Below the pieces are notes generated by a model. That model was not told where the DNA came from and did not search any database. It was given only the letters and a program-made list of their open reading frames with translations. The translations under genes were made by a program, and so were the position numbers. 64,000 nucleotides of DNA from contig NZ_JACRUK010000019.1 of assembly GCF_014305155.1 (NCBI RefSeq), forward strand, positions 1 to 64,000, read 5' to 3'. This document shows positions 29,832 through 40,028 of the stretch, in pieces (positions within the stretch are counted from its first letter, which is position 1; every line of letters begins with the position of its first letter). This DNA is from Flavobacterium muglaense. GTDB taxonomy: Bacteria > Bacteroidota > Bacteroidia > Flavobacteriales > Flavobacteriaceae.

Positions 29832-32800
29832 TCTTTATTTAAAACAGCAACGTTTAATGACCAAAATGGAGACGGCTTACCTCAGGTGAATGAAACGATC
29901 AATTATATTTTTGACATTCGAAATGACGGAAATGTAACTGTATTCAATATTGTGATTACTGATCCACTTGCTGCTGTAATAGGCGGTCCTATTGACTTAG
30001 ATCCAGCACAAATTGACAATACGAGTTTCTCAGCTGTTTATACCATTAAACAATCCGATATCGATTCAGGTGCTATTACAAATACGGCATTGGCTGTTGG
30101 GCAAGATCGTGATGGTACAACTGTAACTGATGTAAGTGACTTCTCTGATGATCCTGACAATCCTAATGACATTGATTTAAATGGTGATGGCGATCCAGAT
30201 GACCCTACTGTGAGTTCATTGACAGGTAAAGCTTCATTAGATTTAACTAAAAAAGCCACTTTTAATGATACCAATGCGAATGGTTTTGCTGATATCAACG
30301 AAACGATAACCTATGTATTTGAAGTGACCAATACTGGAAACCTTTCGATAAAAAACATTACAATTACTGATCCACTAGTGACCGTGACGGGAAATGCTAT
30401 CAATTTGGCTCCAAGCCAAAAAGACAATACTACTTTTAAAGCTACTTATGTTATTACGCAAGCAGATTTAGACGCTGGAAAAATAACCAACTCAGCTACT
30501 GTATCTGGTCAAGATCCAAGTGGAAATACCGTCAAAGACATCTCTGATGACCCTACCAATGCTACAAATGCAGATAGCAATCATGACGGTAATCCTGATG
30601 ATGTGACGGTAACAACTTTTCCTGTACGAGGAAAAATTAGTATTACTAAAACAGCTTTGGCTGCTGCAGATGGTGCTTATGATACTATTGGCGAAAAAAT
30701 CAATTACAGCATTGTAGTAACTAATACAGGAAGCACTACATTATCAACTGTAACGATTGCAGATGCTAATGCAGATGCAGGTAGTATTATGCCTAAAGCA
30801 ATTACTATTCTTGCACCTGGACAAACCGTAAATGCAACTGCAACGCATACGATAACGCAAGCCGACTTGAATGCGGGAACAGTGAGTAATTCAGCTTCGG
30901 TTTCTAGTAAAGACAAATTAGGAAATACTGTTGCTGACCTATCAGATGACCCAAACAATCCTGCCAATATAGATGCTAATGCGGATGGTGATCCTGATGA
31001 CACTACCGTAACAGCAATGATTCAAAAACCAAAAATGGCCCTTACAAAAACGGCTAGTTTAGCTCCTGATGGTTTATGGGATGAAGTAGGTGAAGTTATT
31101 CTTTACAACTTAGTACTTACTAATACAGGAAATGTCACGCTGACTAATGTGGAAATTACTGATGCTAATGCTGATGTTGCTAGCGTTGTTCCGGCTACAA
31201 TTGTAAAACTAGAACCAGGACAAAAAACAACTATAAAAGCGCAACACACCATCACACAAAATGATCTAGATAGCGGTGCTGTAACCAACTCAGCTACGGC
31301 CAGCGCAACCGATCCAAAAGGAAATAATGTAAGTGATTTATCTGATGACCCAACGAACCCAGCTAATGTGGATACCAATGGAAACGGAAATCCAGATGAT
31401 GCTACGGTAACAAAAATCCCGCAAACGGCAACTATGGATGTGACTAAGGTTACCACTACTCCAACATTTACAAACCCTGGTGATATCATGAAGTACACTA
31501 TTAAGGTCACTAACACTGGAACAGTAACGTTGTTAAACCTTATTATCAAGGATGCAAATGCTACATTTACAAGTCCAGCTACCAGAGGTTCGTTAGACCC
31601 TGGGAAATCATTCACCATTACAGCTCAGCATATTGTAACTGCTGATGATGTTCTTTTTGGTTTCATTGATAACACCGCTATAGCAACCGCTATTATTCCG
31701 TTTTCGAATGTAACGGTTAGTGAAGACTCAGACGATCCTAATAACACCACTAATTTAGATAAAGACAATGATGGTGATTATGAAGATCCTACTACTAGTT
31801 ACCTAGATACTGATAGTGATGGAATTGCTGATATTATTGATATTGACGACGACAATGATGGAATCATTGACACTGTGGAAGGAAATATCGATAGTGATGG
31901 CGACGGTATACCAAACAGCCTTGATATCGATGCCGATAATGACGGTATTCCTGATAATGTTGAAGGTCAGCCTACCAATACCTACAAAGCACCAAGCGGA
32001 ATAGATGCGAATAGAAACGGACTTGATGATAGCTATGAAACAGCTACGTCAATAGGTATTGTTCCTGAAAATACAGATGGAACTGACAATCCAGATTATC
32101 TAGATGACGACTCTGACAACGATGGAATTACAGATACCATTGAAGCATTCGATAAAAACCACGACGGTATACCGGACTTATTTGCTTCAGGAAATGATGC
32201 TGATCATGATGGACTTGACGACAGTTTTGAAGGTGCTAATACTAGAGATGGTTTTGTAGTCAACGACGAACTTAAAAATGGAAGTATCGACACTAACAAC
32301 ACAGACAAAAAAGACCAACCTGATTATCGAGATACTGATGATGACAATGACGGCGTATTTACAATATACGAAATAGATCCGAACCAAGATGGCAACGGAC
32401 CTGATGATACTGACAAAGATGGTATTCCAGATTATCTTGATATTGATGATGATGGTGATGGCGAGACTACACGAAATGAAGGCGCCGACCCTAACGGTGA
32501 TGGAAATCCAAATGATGCAGTCGATGCAAATGCAAATGGCGTTCCTGATTACTTAGAAGTTGGTAACTATGACCAATCAATCCCTGAAGACGAAATACAG
32601 GTATTTAACTATGTAGCTCCAGATCCTGATGGTAAAAATGATGTGTTTGTATTAGGACGTATCCATTTATTCCCAGAAAACACTGTTGAAATATATAACA
32701 GATGGGGTGTTCTTGTTTATGAAACAACGGGCTACGGACAAAACAATAACTTTTTTAGAGGATTGTCTGATGGTCGAGTTACACTCATAAGAAAAGAAAA

Positions 32801-32891
32801 ACTCCCTGGAGGAACTTACTTTTACGTGATCAAATACAAATCAGGTGAAAACCACAAACAAAAAGCAGGATATTTATTCTTGATGCAATAA
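29832..32891 (+). pseudogene. 3' fragment of the giant surface protein with CHU_C sorting domain
   Basis: Continues the interrupted DUF11 repeat (SLFKTATFNDQNGDGLPQ) and adds four more. Next come thrombospondin-type-3-like calcium repeats (DTDSDGIADIIDIDDDNDG and several DxDxDG copies, about 31800-32560). It ends in a gliding-motility-associated C-terminal domain (VEIYNRWGVLVYETTGYG ... GGTYFYVIKYKSG ... AGYLFLMQ), the type B signal for the type IX secretion system. Without its own signal peptide this part is unlikely to be exported. A GTG at 29886 is the first start-like codon. Confidence 0.88.
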
Positions 32892-32897
32892 AAAAAA

Positions 32898-32933
32898 AGA
32901 GACTTTCCTTTAAAAAGGAAAGTCTCTTTTTTT
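32898..32933 (+). terminator. terminator of the giant surface-protein gene
   Basis: Perfect 14-bp stem AGAGACTTTCCTTT / AAAGGAAAGTCTCT followed by seven T. Confidence 0.92.
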
Positions 32934-33055
32934 ATTGTCTAATTGTACCTAAAAGTTAACTAGAGGCAAATTAATTATTACTATTTCTATCTTTTATGTG
33001 TTTCATTTTATACCTCAATAATTATATCTAGAAATACAAACCCCTTTTTTCCTAA

Positions 33056-33424
<369 letters not shown>

Positions 33425-33514
33425 AAAAGTTATGCAATGATCCTAAAAATTTTAGACAGCCAATAGATATCTAAAATTTTCTAAAAAACATATTATTTTT
33501 AGTCGAATACATAA

Positions 33515-33522
33515 TACTTTTG
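33515..33522 (+). promoter_or_regulatory. -7 box of the GYF_2 protein gene
   Basis: TACTTTTG, 22 nt before the ATG at 33545. Confidence 0.5.
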
Positions 33523-33544
33523 TATTCCAAATAGTAAGACAACA

Positions 33545-34255
33545 ATGAGAGTTTATTACATCAATAATGGCGGCGAAAACGGAGGTCCTTTTACAATAGA
33601 AGAATTGAAAAAAGAGGCACTTCACGAACAAACATTAGTTTGGTTTCAAGGCATGGACGACTGGCAATATGCGAAAAACATAGTAGAGCTGAAGCCCTTT
33701 TTTACTGTGATACCTCCACCGATACAAAGAGCGATTCCTAAACCAGAAACCAAAGTACCAATCGCTTCGTCGACAATTTATGGAATCAAAAAAAGTTATT
33801 TCTTTCTAGCCATCGCTTTTCTTGTAATTATGGCTTTTGTACTTGTTCTAACACTTATACAAAATAGTAAAAGAGCAGAAATAGAACTAAAAAATAAAGA
33901 AACTGAATTTGGAAATGTTCAAATTGAATTGCAACAAAAAGAATCTATTGAAGAGCGCATTCAGGATGAAATTCAAAAACGAATAATATCTGAAAATAAC
34001 AACACCAGAAGAAAAGATTCTATTAATGCGCGCCTAACCCAAATTAAGAGTCTAATTGTTGATGGTAAAAATCAATTGACTGAAGCCAAAAAAAGCTTAT
34101 CTGATGCAGAAGATTTTAAATTACTTCGCTCTGAGAACACCAAAGAAGAACAATTAAAATCGTACCAAGCAGATGTCGATAATTGGAAAAGAGAAATTGA
34201 CGAACTAGAAAATGAATCCAACAGGTTGTACTTAATGCTAGAAACCGTTCACTAA
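33545..34255 (+). CDS. DUF4339/GYF_2 domain membrane protein with coiled coil
   Basis: 236 aa. Residues 1-55 form a GYF_2 (DUF4339) domain: YYINNGGENGGPFTIEEL and LVWFQGMDDWQYAKNI. A single transmembrane segment (about 80-102) follows a Pro-rich linker, then a long Lys/Glu-rich coiled coil to the end. By topology one side of the membrane binds a partner through GYF_2 and the other holds a stalk. Function unknown. A strong terminator follows. Confidence 0.82.
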   Translation: MRVYYINNGGENGGPFTIEELKKEALHEQTLVWFQGMDDWQYAKNIVELKPFFTVIPPPIQRAIPKPETKVPIASSTIYGIKKSYFFLAIAFLVIMAFVLVLTLIQNSKRAEIELKNKETEFGNVQIELQQKESIEERIQDEIQKRIISENNNTRRKDSINARLTQIKSLIVDGKNQLTEAKKSLSDAEDFKLLRSENTKEEQLKSYQADVDNWKREIDELENESNRLYLMLETVH

Positions 34256-34276
34256 TTAACCTTCGTTAAAAAAACA

Positions 34277-34313
34277 AAAGCCTTTTCAATCTTAAACTGA
34301 AAAGGCTTTCTTT
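34277..34313. terminator. terminator between convergent genes
   Basis: AAAGCCTTTTCA / TGAAAAGGCTTT stem with flanking A- and T-rich runs. Lies between genes ending at 34255 (+) and 34325 (-). Confidence 0.88.
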
Positions 34314-34324
34314 ATAATTAAATA

Positions 34325-34918
34325 TTAATCACACTTTAACCAACCGGTAATACTCATGCGGGTGTTTTGAGTAACTAAGACTTCATGAAGTAATTCATCA
34401 CTTTTAAAGAAAACTGTTTTTCCTTGTGTAGGTGCAATTTTTTGATTATTATTCTCTTGGTGAATAAGTAGTTCTCCACCATCTTCTATTTTCCAATTGC
34501 TATTCAAATAACTGATCATTGAATATTTACGACTCGGATTATTTGAAAATTGATCATAATGCTGCAAATAAAAATCGCCTTTTTCATATAAGGAATAATG
34601 AAATTCATAACCAGTGATTCCGGTATAACAACTTTCATTTAAGTATTTTATAAACGCTTCTATTTGTTCAAAAAAAGCATTTTCAAAAGGATTGTTGTTT
34701 TTTTTATCCAACCAATAAATAGAATCGCTGCGCACGGCACTATCGTAGGCAATAACCTCAGAGTTTCCTGTTCCCGCAGTTATCAATAAATCTTGTTGGT
34801 TTAAGGCAAGTAAATTTTTCTTTAAGTTGTTAGCCAATTCATCACTTAAAAAATGTTCAGATATACCTACTTTATGATCAATATACGAGGTAATCAAAGC
34901 TTCAAAGCTATTTTCCAT
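34325..34918 (-). CDS. 2OG-Fe(II) oxygenase, prolyl-hydroxylase-like
   Basis: About 197 aa. The iron ligands are visible as HYD in YLQHYDQF and the distal His in DELLHEVL, and the 2-oxoglutarate Arg is in TRMSITGW. The double-stranded beta-helix and overall size match prolyl 4-hydroxylase-type enzymes. I prefer the ATG at 34918; the reading frame stays open upstream to about 34990, and a TTG at 34948 is the only start-like codon there. The substrate is unknown; it might be a protein or small molecule. Cytosolic. Confidence 0.85.
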   Translation of the reverse strand: MENSFEALITSYIDHKVGISEHFLSDELANNLKKNLLALNQQDLLITAGTGNSEVIAYDSAVRSDSIYWLDKKNNNPFENAFFEQIEAFIKYLNESCYTGITGYEFHYSLYEKGDFYLQHYDQFSNNPSRKYSMISYLNSNWKIEDGGELLIHQENNNQKIAPTQGKTVFFKSDELLHEVLVTQNTRMSITGWLKCD

Positions 34919-35018
34919 TTGTTTTTTATCGGCTGCAAAGACGGCCAACTCTTGTAAGGTAGTATATATTGCATCAGTTCTAACATAATGATTTTATTAT
35001 AATTACATTAGACTAAAT

Positions 35019-35055
35019 AAAAAAAGCACCTAGAACAAACTTCTAAGTGCTTTTG
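35019..35055 (-). terminator. terminator of the MoxR-like gene
   Basis: AAAAGCACCTAGAA / TTCTAAGTGCTTTT stem; on the minus strand it ends in seven T. Confidence 0.85.
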
Positions 35056-35074
35056 AAATATAACTAGTGCACTA

Positions 35075-36538
35075 TTAAAGCTTACTAATATAACTTCCGT
35101 AAATATCTTTGAACTGATACCCTGTAGATATGCGGTCTTTACTCAATTTATTATATTCGACTAATGCCCAAAGAATAAATTCTTTCATGAACAACTTATC
35201 TTCTTTGGCTAATTCAGGTTGGTATTTTTTAATCAAGATTTCAAGCGGTACAATCGCTCCCAAAATTCTTTGGTACTCTTCATCACTTGCATCGTCTAAT
35301 AATTCAAAACCACTTTCGGCAAAAAACCATTCGATTAAATCCGTGTATGCCGTTTTTTCATTTGGTTTTTCTAGCTTTTCAATCTTTGGGAAATAAGCTG
35401 GGAAAAAAGTATGAATCGCTGATCCTAAAAGATTTTGAGCTACAGCTGCTGCTCCCTCCTGCTCTCCTTCATAAACCAACTCTACCTTACCTGTAATAGC
35501 AGGAATGATTCCCATAAAGTCTGATAATCGTAAACTTGTTTTATCCGCGCCTGCTCTTAAAGCGCGACGCTCAGCAGTGCTTAATAGGTTTTCATAAGCC
35601 GTAATACTCATCCTTGCACTTACTCCACTTTTATTATCAATATACTCACTTTCTCGTGCTTCAAATCCTATTTGTTCTAGTAGGTCTTTGGCTAATGATG
35701 GAACATAAACCATATCACTTTGTGATTGATCTAGTTTAGCTTCTTGTTCTGTAATCGTACGTGCAATCTTAATGGTCTCTGGATAATGTGTTAAAATTTG
35801 CGAACCTATTCTATCTTTTAATGGAGTAACAATGCTACCACGATTGGTATAATCTTCAGGGTTTGCCGTAAACACAAACTGCATGTCTAACGGCATTCTA
35901 AGTTTAAAACCACGAATTTGAATATCTCCTTCTTGCAAAATATTAAACAATGCCACTTGAATACGTGCTTGTAAATCGGGTAATTCGTTGATTACAAAAA
36001 TGCAACGATTGGCACGCGGAATCATCCCAAAATGAATCACGCGATCATCAGCATACGATAGTTTTAGATTGGCTGCTTTTATAGGATCGACATCCCCTAT
36101 TAAATCGGCAACGGTAACATCTGGCGTAGCTAGTTTTTCTGAGAAACGATCCCTTCTATGCAACCATGAAATTGGGGTATCATCTCCTTTGCTTTCGATA
36201 AGATCTTTGGCAAAACGCGATATAGGATTCAACGGATCATCATTAATCTCTGAACCAGTTACAAACGGAATGTACTCATCTAATAAATCGACCATTTTGC
36301 GCGCCAATCTTGTTTTGGCTTGACCACGAAGCCCTAATAAATTGATATTATGGCGGGATAAGATAGCACGCTCTAGTTCTGGAATAACTGTATTCTCAAA
36401 ACCATGTACACCCTCAAAAGCGGGTTTACCCGACTTAATTCTTTCTCTTAAATTATTTCGCAATTCCTCTTTGATGGAAATGCTTTTATATCCTGCTGCT
36501 TTTAATTCTCCTAATGTGTGTATGTTTTCTATTTTCAT
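35075..36538 (-). CDS. MoxR/magnesium-chelatase-like AAA+ ATPase
   Basis: 487 aa. Walker A GLRGQAKT (69-76), Walker B IFVINELPDL, and the ChlI-like insert QEGDIQIRGFKLRMPLDMQFVFTANPEDY. The family pairs with VWA proteins to remodel or load cofactors onto targets. The gene just upstream on this strand encodes a VWA protein, so the pair is probably one functional unit. The substrate is unknown. No chlorophyll genes are present, so it is not a true magnesium chelatase. Cytosolic. Confidence 0.9.
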   Translation of the reverse strand: MKIENIHTLGELKAAGYKSISIKEELRNNLRERIKSGKPAFEGVHGFENTVIPELERAILSRHNINLLGLRGQAKTRLARKMVDLLDEYIPFVTGSEINDDPLNPISRFAKDLIESKGDDTPISWLHRRDRFSEKLATPDVTVADLIGDVDPIKAANLKLSYADDRVIHFGMIPRANRCIFVINELPDLQARIQVALFNILQEGDIQIRGFKLRMPLDMQFVFTANPEDYTNRGSIVTPLKDRIGSQILTHYPETIKIARTITEQEAKLDQSQSDMVYVPSLAKDLLEQIGFEARESEYIDNKSGVSARMSITAYENLLSTAERRALRAGADKTSLRLSDFMGIIPAITGKVELVYEGEQEGAAAVAQNLLGSAIHTFFPAYFPKIEKLEKPNEKTAYTDLIEWFFAESGFELLDDASDEEYQRILGAIVPLEILIKKYQPELAKEDKLFMKEFILWALVEYNKLSKDRISTGYQFKDIYGSYISKL

Positions 36539-36641
36539 TTTTCTTATTTAAAAATTGAATCATTAAAAAATTCAACTTATTTATTATCTTTATTTGAGAA
36601 GACTTCAAATTTATTACTCTGTTTCTTTGAAAATCTAATAC

Positions 36642-37766
36642 TTATTTAATTTTCTTTTTACGATTCGTTTCATAATCTTCAAAAATCATTTCGCCTAAAC
36701 CTTTTAATCCAGTGTAGAATGCTTTTCCTTGATTGGCTTCGGTGAATTTATTGACAAATTTTTGCAAATAAGGATCGTTTGCAATCATAAAAGTAGTGAT
36801 CGGAATGTGCAGTTTCCGCGCTTGTTGTGCTTGACTGTAACATTTGTCTACAATGTATTCGTCAAGTCCATTACTATTCATATAATAAGAGCCATCTTTT
36901 TCTCTCACACAACTCGGTTTCCCATCCGTAATCATAAAAATTTGCTTGTTGGTATTTCGTTTTCTACGCAACAAGTCCATTGCTAGTTGCAATCCTGCAA
37001 CCGTATTCGTATGAAAAGGTCCCACTTGCAAATACGGTAAATCCTTGATCGCAATGGTCCAAGCATCATTACCAAAAACTAATATATCTAATGTGTCTTT
37101 AGGGTAACGAGTAGTAATCAATTCGGCTAGTGCCATTGCTACTTTCTTGGCGGGCGTGATTCGATCCTCGCCATACAAAATCATACTGTGGCTAATGTCA
37201 ATCATCAATACCGTACTCATTTGAGATTTGTATTGCGTGTCCTCTACTACCAAATCGCTTTCGGTAAGCATAAAATCAGCTACTCCATTATTGATTTGAG
37301 CGTTACGCAAACTCTCGGTCAACGAAATCCTTTCGAGCCCATCACCAAAATGGAATTCTCTAAATTCTCCTGTATGCTCGTCTCCGTTTCCGGAATGTTT
37401 GGTTTTATGATTCCCATTTCCAGAACGTTTTAAATTCCCAAAAATCTGGTCTAAAGCTTGTTGTCGAATCGCTCTTTCCGTCTTGGCAGTAATCCCTAAA
37501 CCTGAGCTTCCATCTGGTTTAACTTCGTCTTTTATATAGCCTTTTTTCTTTAAATCTTCAATAAAATCATCGATGCTGTAGTGCTCATCTGTGAGTTTAT
37601 ATTCCTTGTCCAATTCGCGCAACCAGTCGATCGCTTCATCAAAATCACCAGAAGTATGTGTGATTAATTCCTTGAAAATTCCAAAGAGTTTATCAAACGG
37701 AGATTGATGTGGCGCCTCATATTGCTTGAAATAAAAACCTTTTTTATTATCATTTTTCATAGTCAA
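36642..37766 (-). CDS. VWA domain protein, partner of the MoxR-like ATPase
   Basis: 374 aa. The N-terminal 180 residues are charged and helical. The VWA domain begins at MIDISHSM, giving the metal-ion-dependent adhesion site D190-x-S192-x-S194, then the Thr in ELITTRYP and the Asp in MITDGKP. An intact MIDAS suggests Mg-dependent binding to a partner. It lies about 100 nt upstream of the AAA+ gene in the same direction, the usual MoxR-VWA arrangement. Cytosolic, since no signal peptide or anchor is seen. Confidence 0.9.
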   Translation of the reverse strand: MTMKNDNKKGFYFKQYEAPHQSPFDKLFGIFKELITHTSGDFDEAIDWLRELDKEYKLTDEHYSIDDFIEDLKKKGYIKDEVKPDGSSGLGITAKTERAIRQQALDQIFGNLKRSGNGNHKTKHSGNGDEHTGEFREFHFGDGLERISLTESLRNAQINNGVADFMLTESDLVVEDTQYKSQMSTVLMIDISHSMILYGEDRITPAKKVAMALAELITTRYPKDTLDILVFGNDAWTIAIKDLPYLQVGPFHTNTVAGLQLAMDLLRRKRNTNKQIFMITDGKPSCVREKDGSYYMNSNGLDEYIVDKCYSQAQQARKLHIPITTFMIANDPYLQKFVNKFTEANQGKAFYTGLKGLGEMIFEDYETNRKKKIK

Positions 37767-37906
37767 TAAAATTACATCATTTTAAAATAAAGCCTTGACA
37801 AACGTTTACTAATTTTTAGTTAAAATGGGCAATAACTCAAAATTCGACTTGCAACTCGTTTACTTTATTCGAAAAAAGTTTAATTTTATGCTTTTAAAAA
37901 ATCAAA

Positions 37907-39142
37907 ATGCAACAGCAACATTGGGATATCCTTTTATCCAATCAAGTAGATAAAAAAACGTTTATCGCAACCATACTTTCAGGCAATTCAACGGGAGCAC
38001 TTAGTTCCTTCAATTCTAAAAAGGGCATTCTATTTTCAGACCTCGCTATCGATAATTTCATTAAAAAAGAATATCAGTACGATACCATTGAAGCATCGCC
38101 CGAAACCACCAGAAAGCTGAGTACTTTTTCATCAGGAGAGCGCAAAAAAGTTTTCTTGCAGTATTGCATCAATCAAAAACCCGATTATATCATTCTCGAC
38201 AATCCGCTCGATCATTTAGACATCAATTCTAGAAAGTCTATTGCCATTGCCCTAGAGCAATTGGCCGATAAAATGTTGTTGATACAACTGGTCAATCGCC
38301 AAGATGATTTATTGCCATTCATTCCTAACAAAGGACAAATTTTAACCAATGACTTTAGTGTTGAAAGCTTAAAAACAACTGAGGACCATTCGAATAAAAA
38401 CATAAAAAGCATCCCTCCTGCCTATGATCCCATTGTTATCAAAGATTCGGTTTTAATACAAATGAATCAAATTTGCGTAAGCTATCAGGAAAAACCCATT
38501 TTAAAAAACATCGATTGGACCATCAAAAAAGGTGATTTCTGGCATCTACTAGGACCAAACGGTTCTGGTAAAAGCACCTTACTTTCGGTACTCACCGGCG
38601 AAAACGCTAAAGGATACGGACAAGATTTGTACCTCTTTGGACAAAAAAAAGGAAGTGGAGAAAGCATTTGGGACATTAAAAAAAACATTGGTTATTTTTC
38701 GACCGCCATGACTGATTTGTTTCAAAAAAGAGACAGCCTAGAGCAAATGATTTTATCTGGATTTTTTGACTCCATTGGTTTGTACACCCAACCCACTACT
38801 TTACAACAAAAAATAGTAGCGCAATGGCTGGAGCTAATAGACATGCAACATCTAAAAAACAAAATCTTCAACCAACTTTCCATCGGGCAACAGCGCCTTG
38901 CTTTAATTGTAAGAGCAGTACTTAAACACCCTCCATTGTTAATATTAGACGAACCTGTAGAAGGTTTAGACGATCAAAATGCAGCCATGGTCACCCAATT
39001 AATTACGCTATTATCTCAAAAAACAGATATGGCCATTTTATACGTATCCCATAGAATTGAACCCACGCTTTCGCCCAAAGCCATTTATGAATTAACTCCA
39101 CAAAACACTGGATCAACAGGAAGTATTAGAATCAAAGATTAA
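37907..39142 (+). CDS. duplicated ABC ATPase, ModF-like, with a P-loop-less first domain
   Basis: 411 aa with two ABC domains and no membrane segment. Domain 1 keeps the signature LSTFSSGERKK and Walker B YIILDNPLDHLD but has no recognisable Walker A. Domain 2 is complete: Walker A GPNGSGKST (216-224), signature NQLSIGQQR, Walker B LLILDEPVEGLD and the His switch SHRIEP. The layout matches ModF-type (molybdate-linked) proteins, whose exact role is unclear. Start ATG at 37907 overlaps no neighbour. It is followed by a partial REP-like element. Confidence 0.85.
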   Translation: MQQQHWDILLSNQVDKKTFIATILSGNSTGALSSFNSKKGILFSDLAIDNFIKKEYQYDTIEASPETTRKLSTFSSGERKKVFLQYCINQKPDYIILDNPLDHLDINSRKSIAIALEQLADKMLLIQLVNRQDDLLPFIPNKGQILTNDFSVESLKTTEDHSNKNIKSIPPAYDPIVIKDSVLIQMNQICVSYQEKPILKNIDWTIKKGDFWHLLGPNGSGKSTLLSVLTGENAKGYGQDLYLFGQKKGSGESIWDIKKNIGYFSTAMTDLFQKRDSLEQMILSGFFDSIGLYTQPTTLQQKIVAQWLELIDMQHLKNKIFNQLSIGQQRLALIVRAVLKHPPLLILDEPVEGLDDQNAAMVTQLITLLSQKTDMAILYVSHRIEPTLSPKAIYELTPQNTGSTGSIRIKD

Positions 39143-39154
39143 TTTTGGAAGTGA

Positions 39155-39215
39155 CCGAAAGGATCGGGCTCATTCTCAATCTCCCGAAAAAAACGGGAGG
39201 ATTTCCACTGCCATC
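39155..39215 (+). repeat. REP-like intergenic element, partial copy 3
   Basis: Contains the hairpin CTCCCG (39181-39186) / CGGGAG (39194-39199) followed by AGGATTTCCACTGCCATCA, which differs by one base from the border of copy 1. The left border is not recognisable. The hairpin may also end transcription of the ABC ATPase gene. Confidence 0.6.
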
Positions 39216-39253
39216 ACTCACGCAGCCTCAAGTAAAAAGGAAATATTGTTCTT

Positions 39254-39631
39254 CTATTCCGGAAAACTGCCATCAACATAAAACCATTTTCCGTTTTCCT
39301 TTATAAAGGTAGAAAACTCATGGTGCATATTCATTTTCATGGCAGTATCGAGGTAAAAAGCTTTAAACTCAACAGTAAATTCAGTTGCATTAAGTACTTC
39401 TAGTTTCACCCATTGATTGCTTTGTGCCCATTCGAGGATCGAAGCTTTGGTATGGAATTCCCGAGTCGAACGGTGTGTAGTCTCAACCAAATAATCAGCG
39501 GCAGCACATGCATAAGCAGTATACCGAGAACGCATTAACAACTCAGCCGTTTCAGGATTTTTAATCCCTTTTATATACGGTTCACAACAATTGTCAAAAG
39601 ATTGCGGTGAACCACAGTAACATTTTATCAT
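39254..39631 (-). CDS. YchJ-family protein with SEC-C motif
   Basis: 125 aa. Starts MIKCYCGSPQSFDNCCEPYI, a SEC-C-like zinc motif (C-x-C-x8-CC), followed by a YchJ middle domain (LLMRSRYTAYACAAADYLVETT), an NTF2-like fold. Function unknown; the Zn knuckle could bind SecB or ribosomal partners as in SecA. Downstream of, and on the same strand as, the two small genes at 39641 and 39879, so likely cotranscribed. Confidence 0.85.
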   Translation of the reverse strand: MIKCYCGSPQSFDNCCEPYIKGIKNPETAELLMRSRYTAYACAAADYLVETTHRSTREFHTKASILEWAQSNQWVKLEVLNATEFTVEFKAFYLDTAMKMNMHHEFSTFIKENGKWFYVDGSFPE

Positions 39632-39640
39632 CTGTAAAAA

Positions 39641-39871
39641 TTAGGATTGACCATTCATTCCCACAATTTTCTGCTGTAGTTGATTCAATAGAACTTGGTA
39701 TTTACTTATTTCAATCAAATCATCATCTTCATCCGAAAAGTCTAACAAATCATCTAATTGCTCACTTACTTCTACTAATTTATTATTGGCTTCTTTTCCG
39801 TTTTTAGCAGCAATCAAATCTATAATTTCCTGAACACTCGCTTTCAATAAGCTATATTTATCGTTTTCCAT
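39641..39871 (-). CDS. small acidic helical protein
   Basis: 76 aa from the ATG at 39871; the frame extends 11 codons upstream but that part overlaps the neighbouring small gene, so I prefer the internal start. Strongly acidic (DDLLDFSDEDDDLIE) and predicted helical, with no known domain. It sits 7 nt after the stop of the 49-aa gene and just before the YchJ-like gene, indicating an operon. Function unknown. Confidence 0.65.
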   Translation of the reverse strand: MENDKYSLLKASVQEIIDLIAAKNGKEANNKLVEVSEQLDDLLDFSDEDDDLIEISKYQVLLNQLQQKIVGMNGQS

Positions 39872-39878
39872 TGCTATA

Positions 39879-40028
39879 TTATTTATCAGATACTTTGGAT
39901 TCATTGAATTTTTTCATAATTAGTTTCAATTGCTCTTTTCTAGCTATTTCTGACTGTTTTACCTTGTCTTGTGCTTTGTGCAACTTATCGTTATGCTTCT
40001 TAATGTTTCTGTCGTTATTTCTACCCAT
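39879..40028 (-). CDS. 49-aa basic helical protein
   Basis: Starts MGRNNDRNIKKHNDKLHKAQ and ends KKFNESKVSDK. It is very basic, Lys-rich and helical, with no membrane segment. The next gene on this strand begins 7 nt after its stop. The pair of a basic and an acidic tiny protein suggests they may act together, but this is inference. Too small to be certain that it is expressed. Confidence 0.55.
   Translation of the reverse strand: MGRNNDRNIKKHNDKLHKAQDKVKQSEIARKEQLKLIMKKFNESKVSDK

Noticed and set aside
31103-31618. 171-aa and similar minus-strand frames in the giant adhesin gene
   Set aside because: The repeated Val/Ser/Phe-rich sequences mirror the DUF11 repeats on the plus strand; no start signals.
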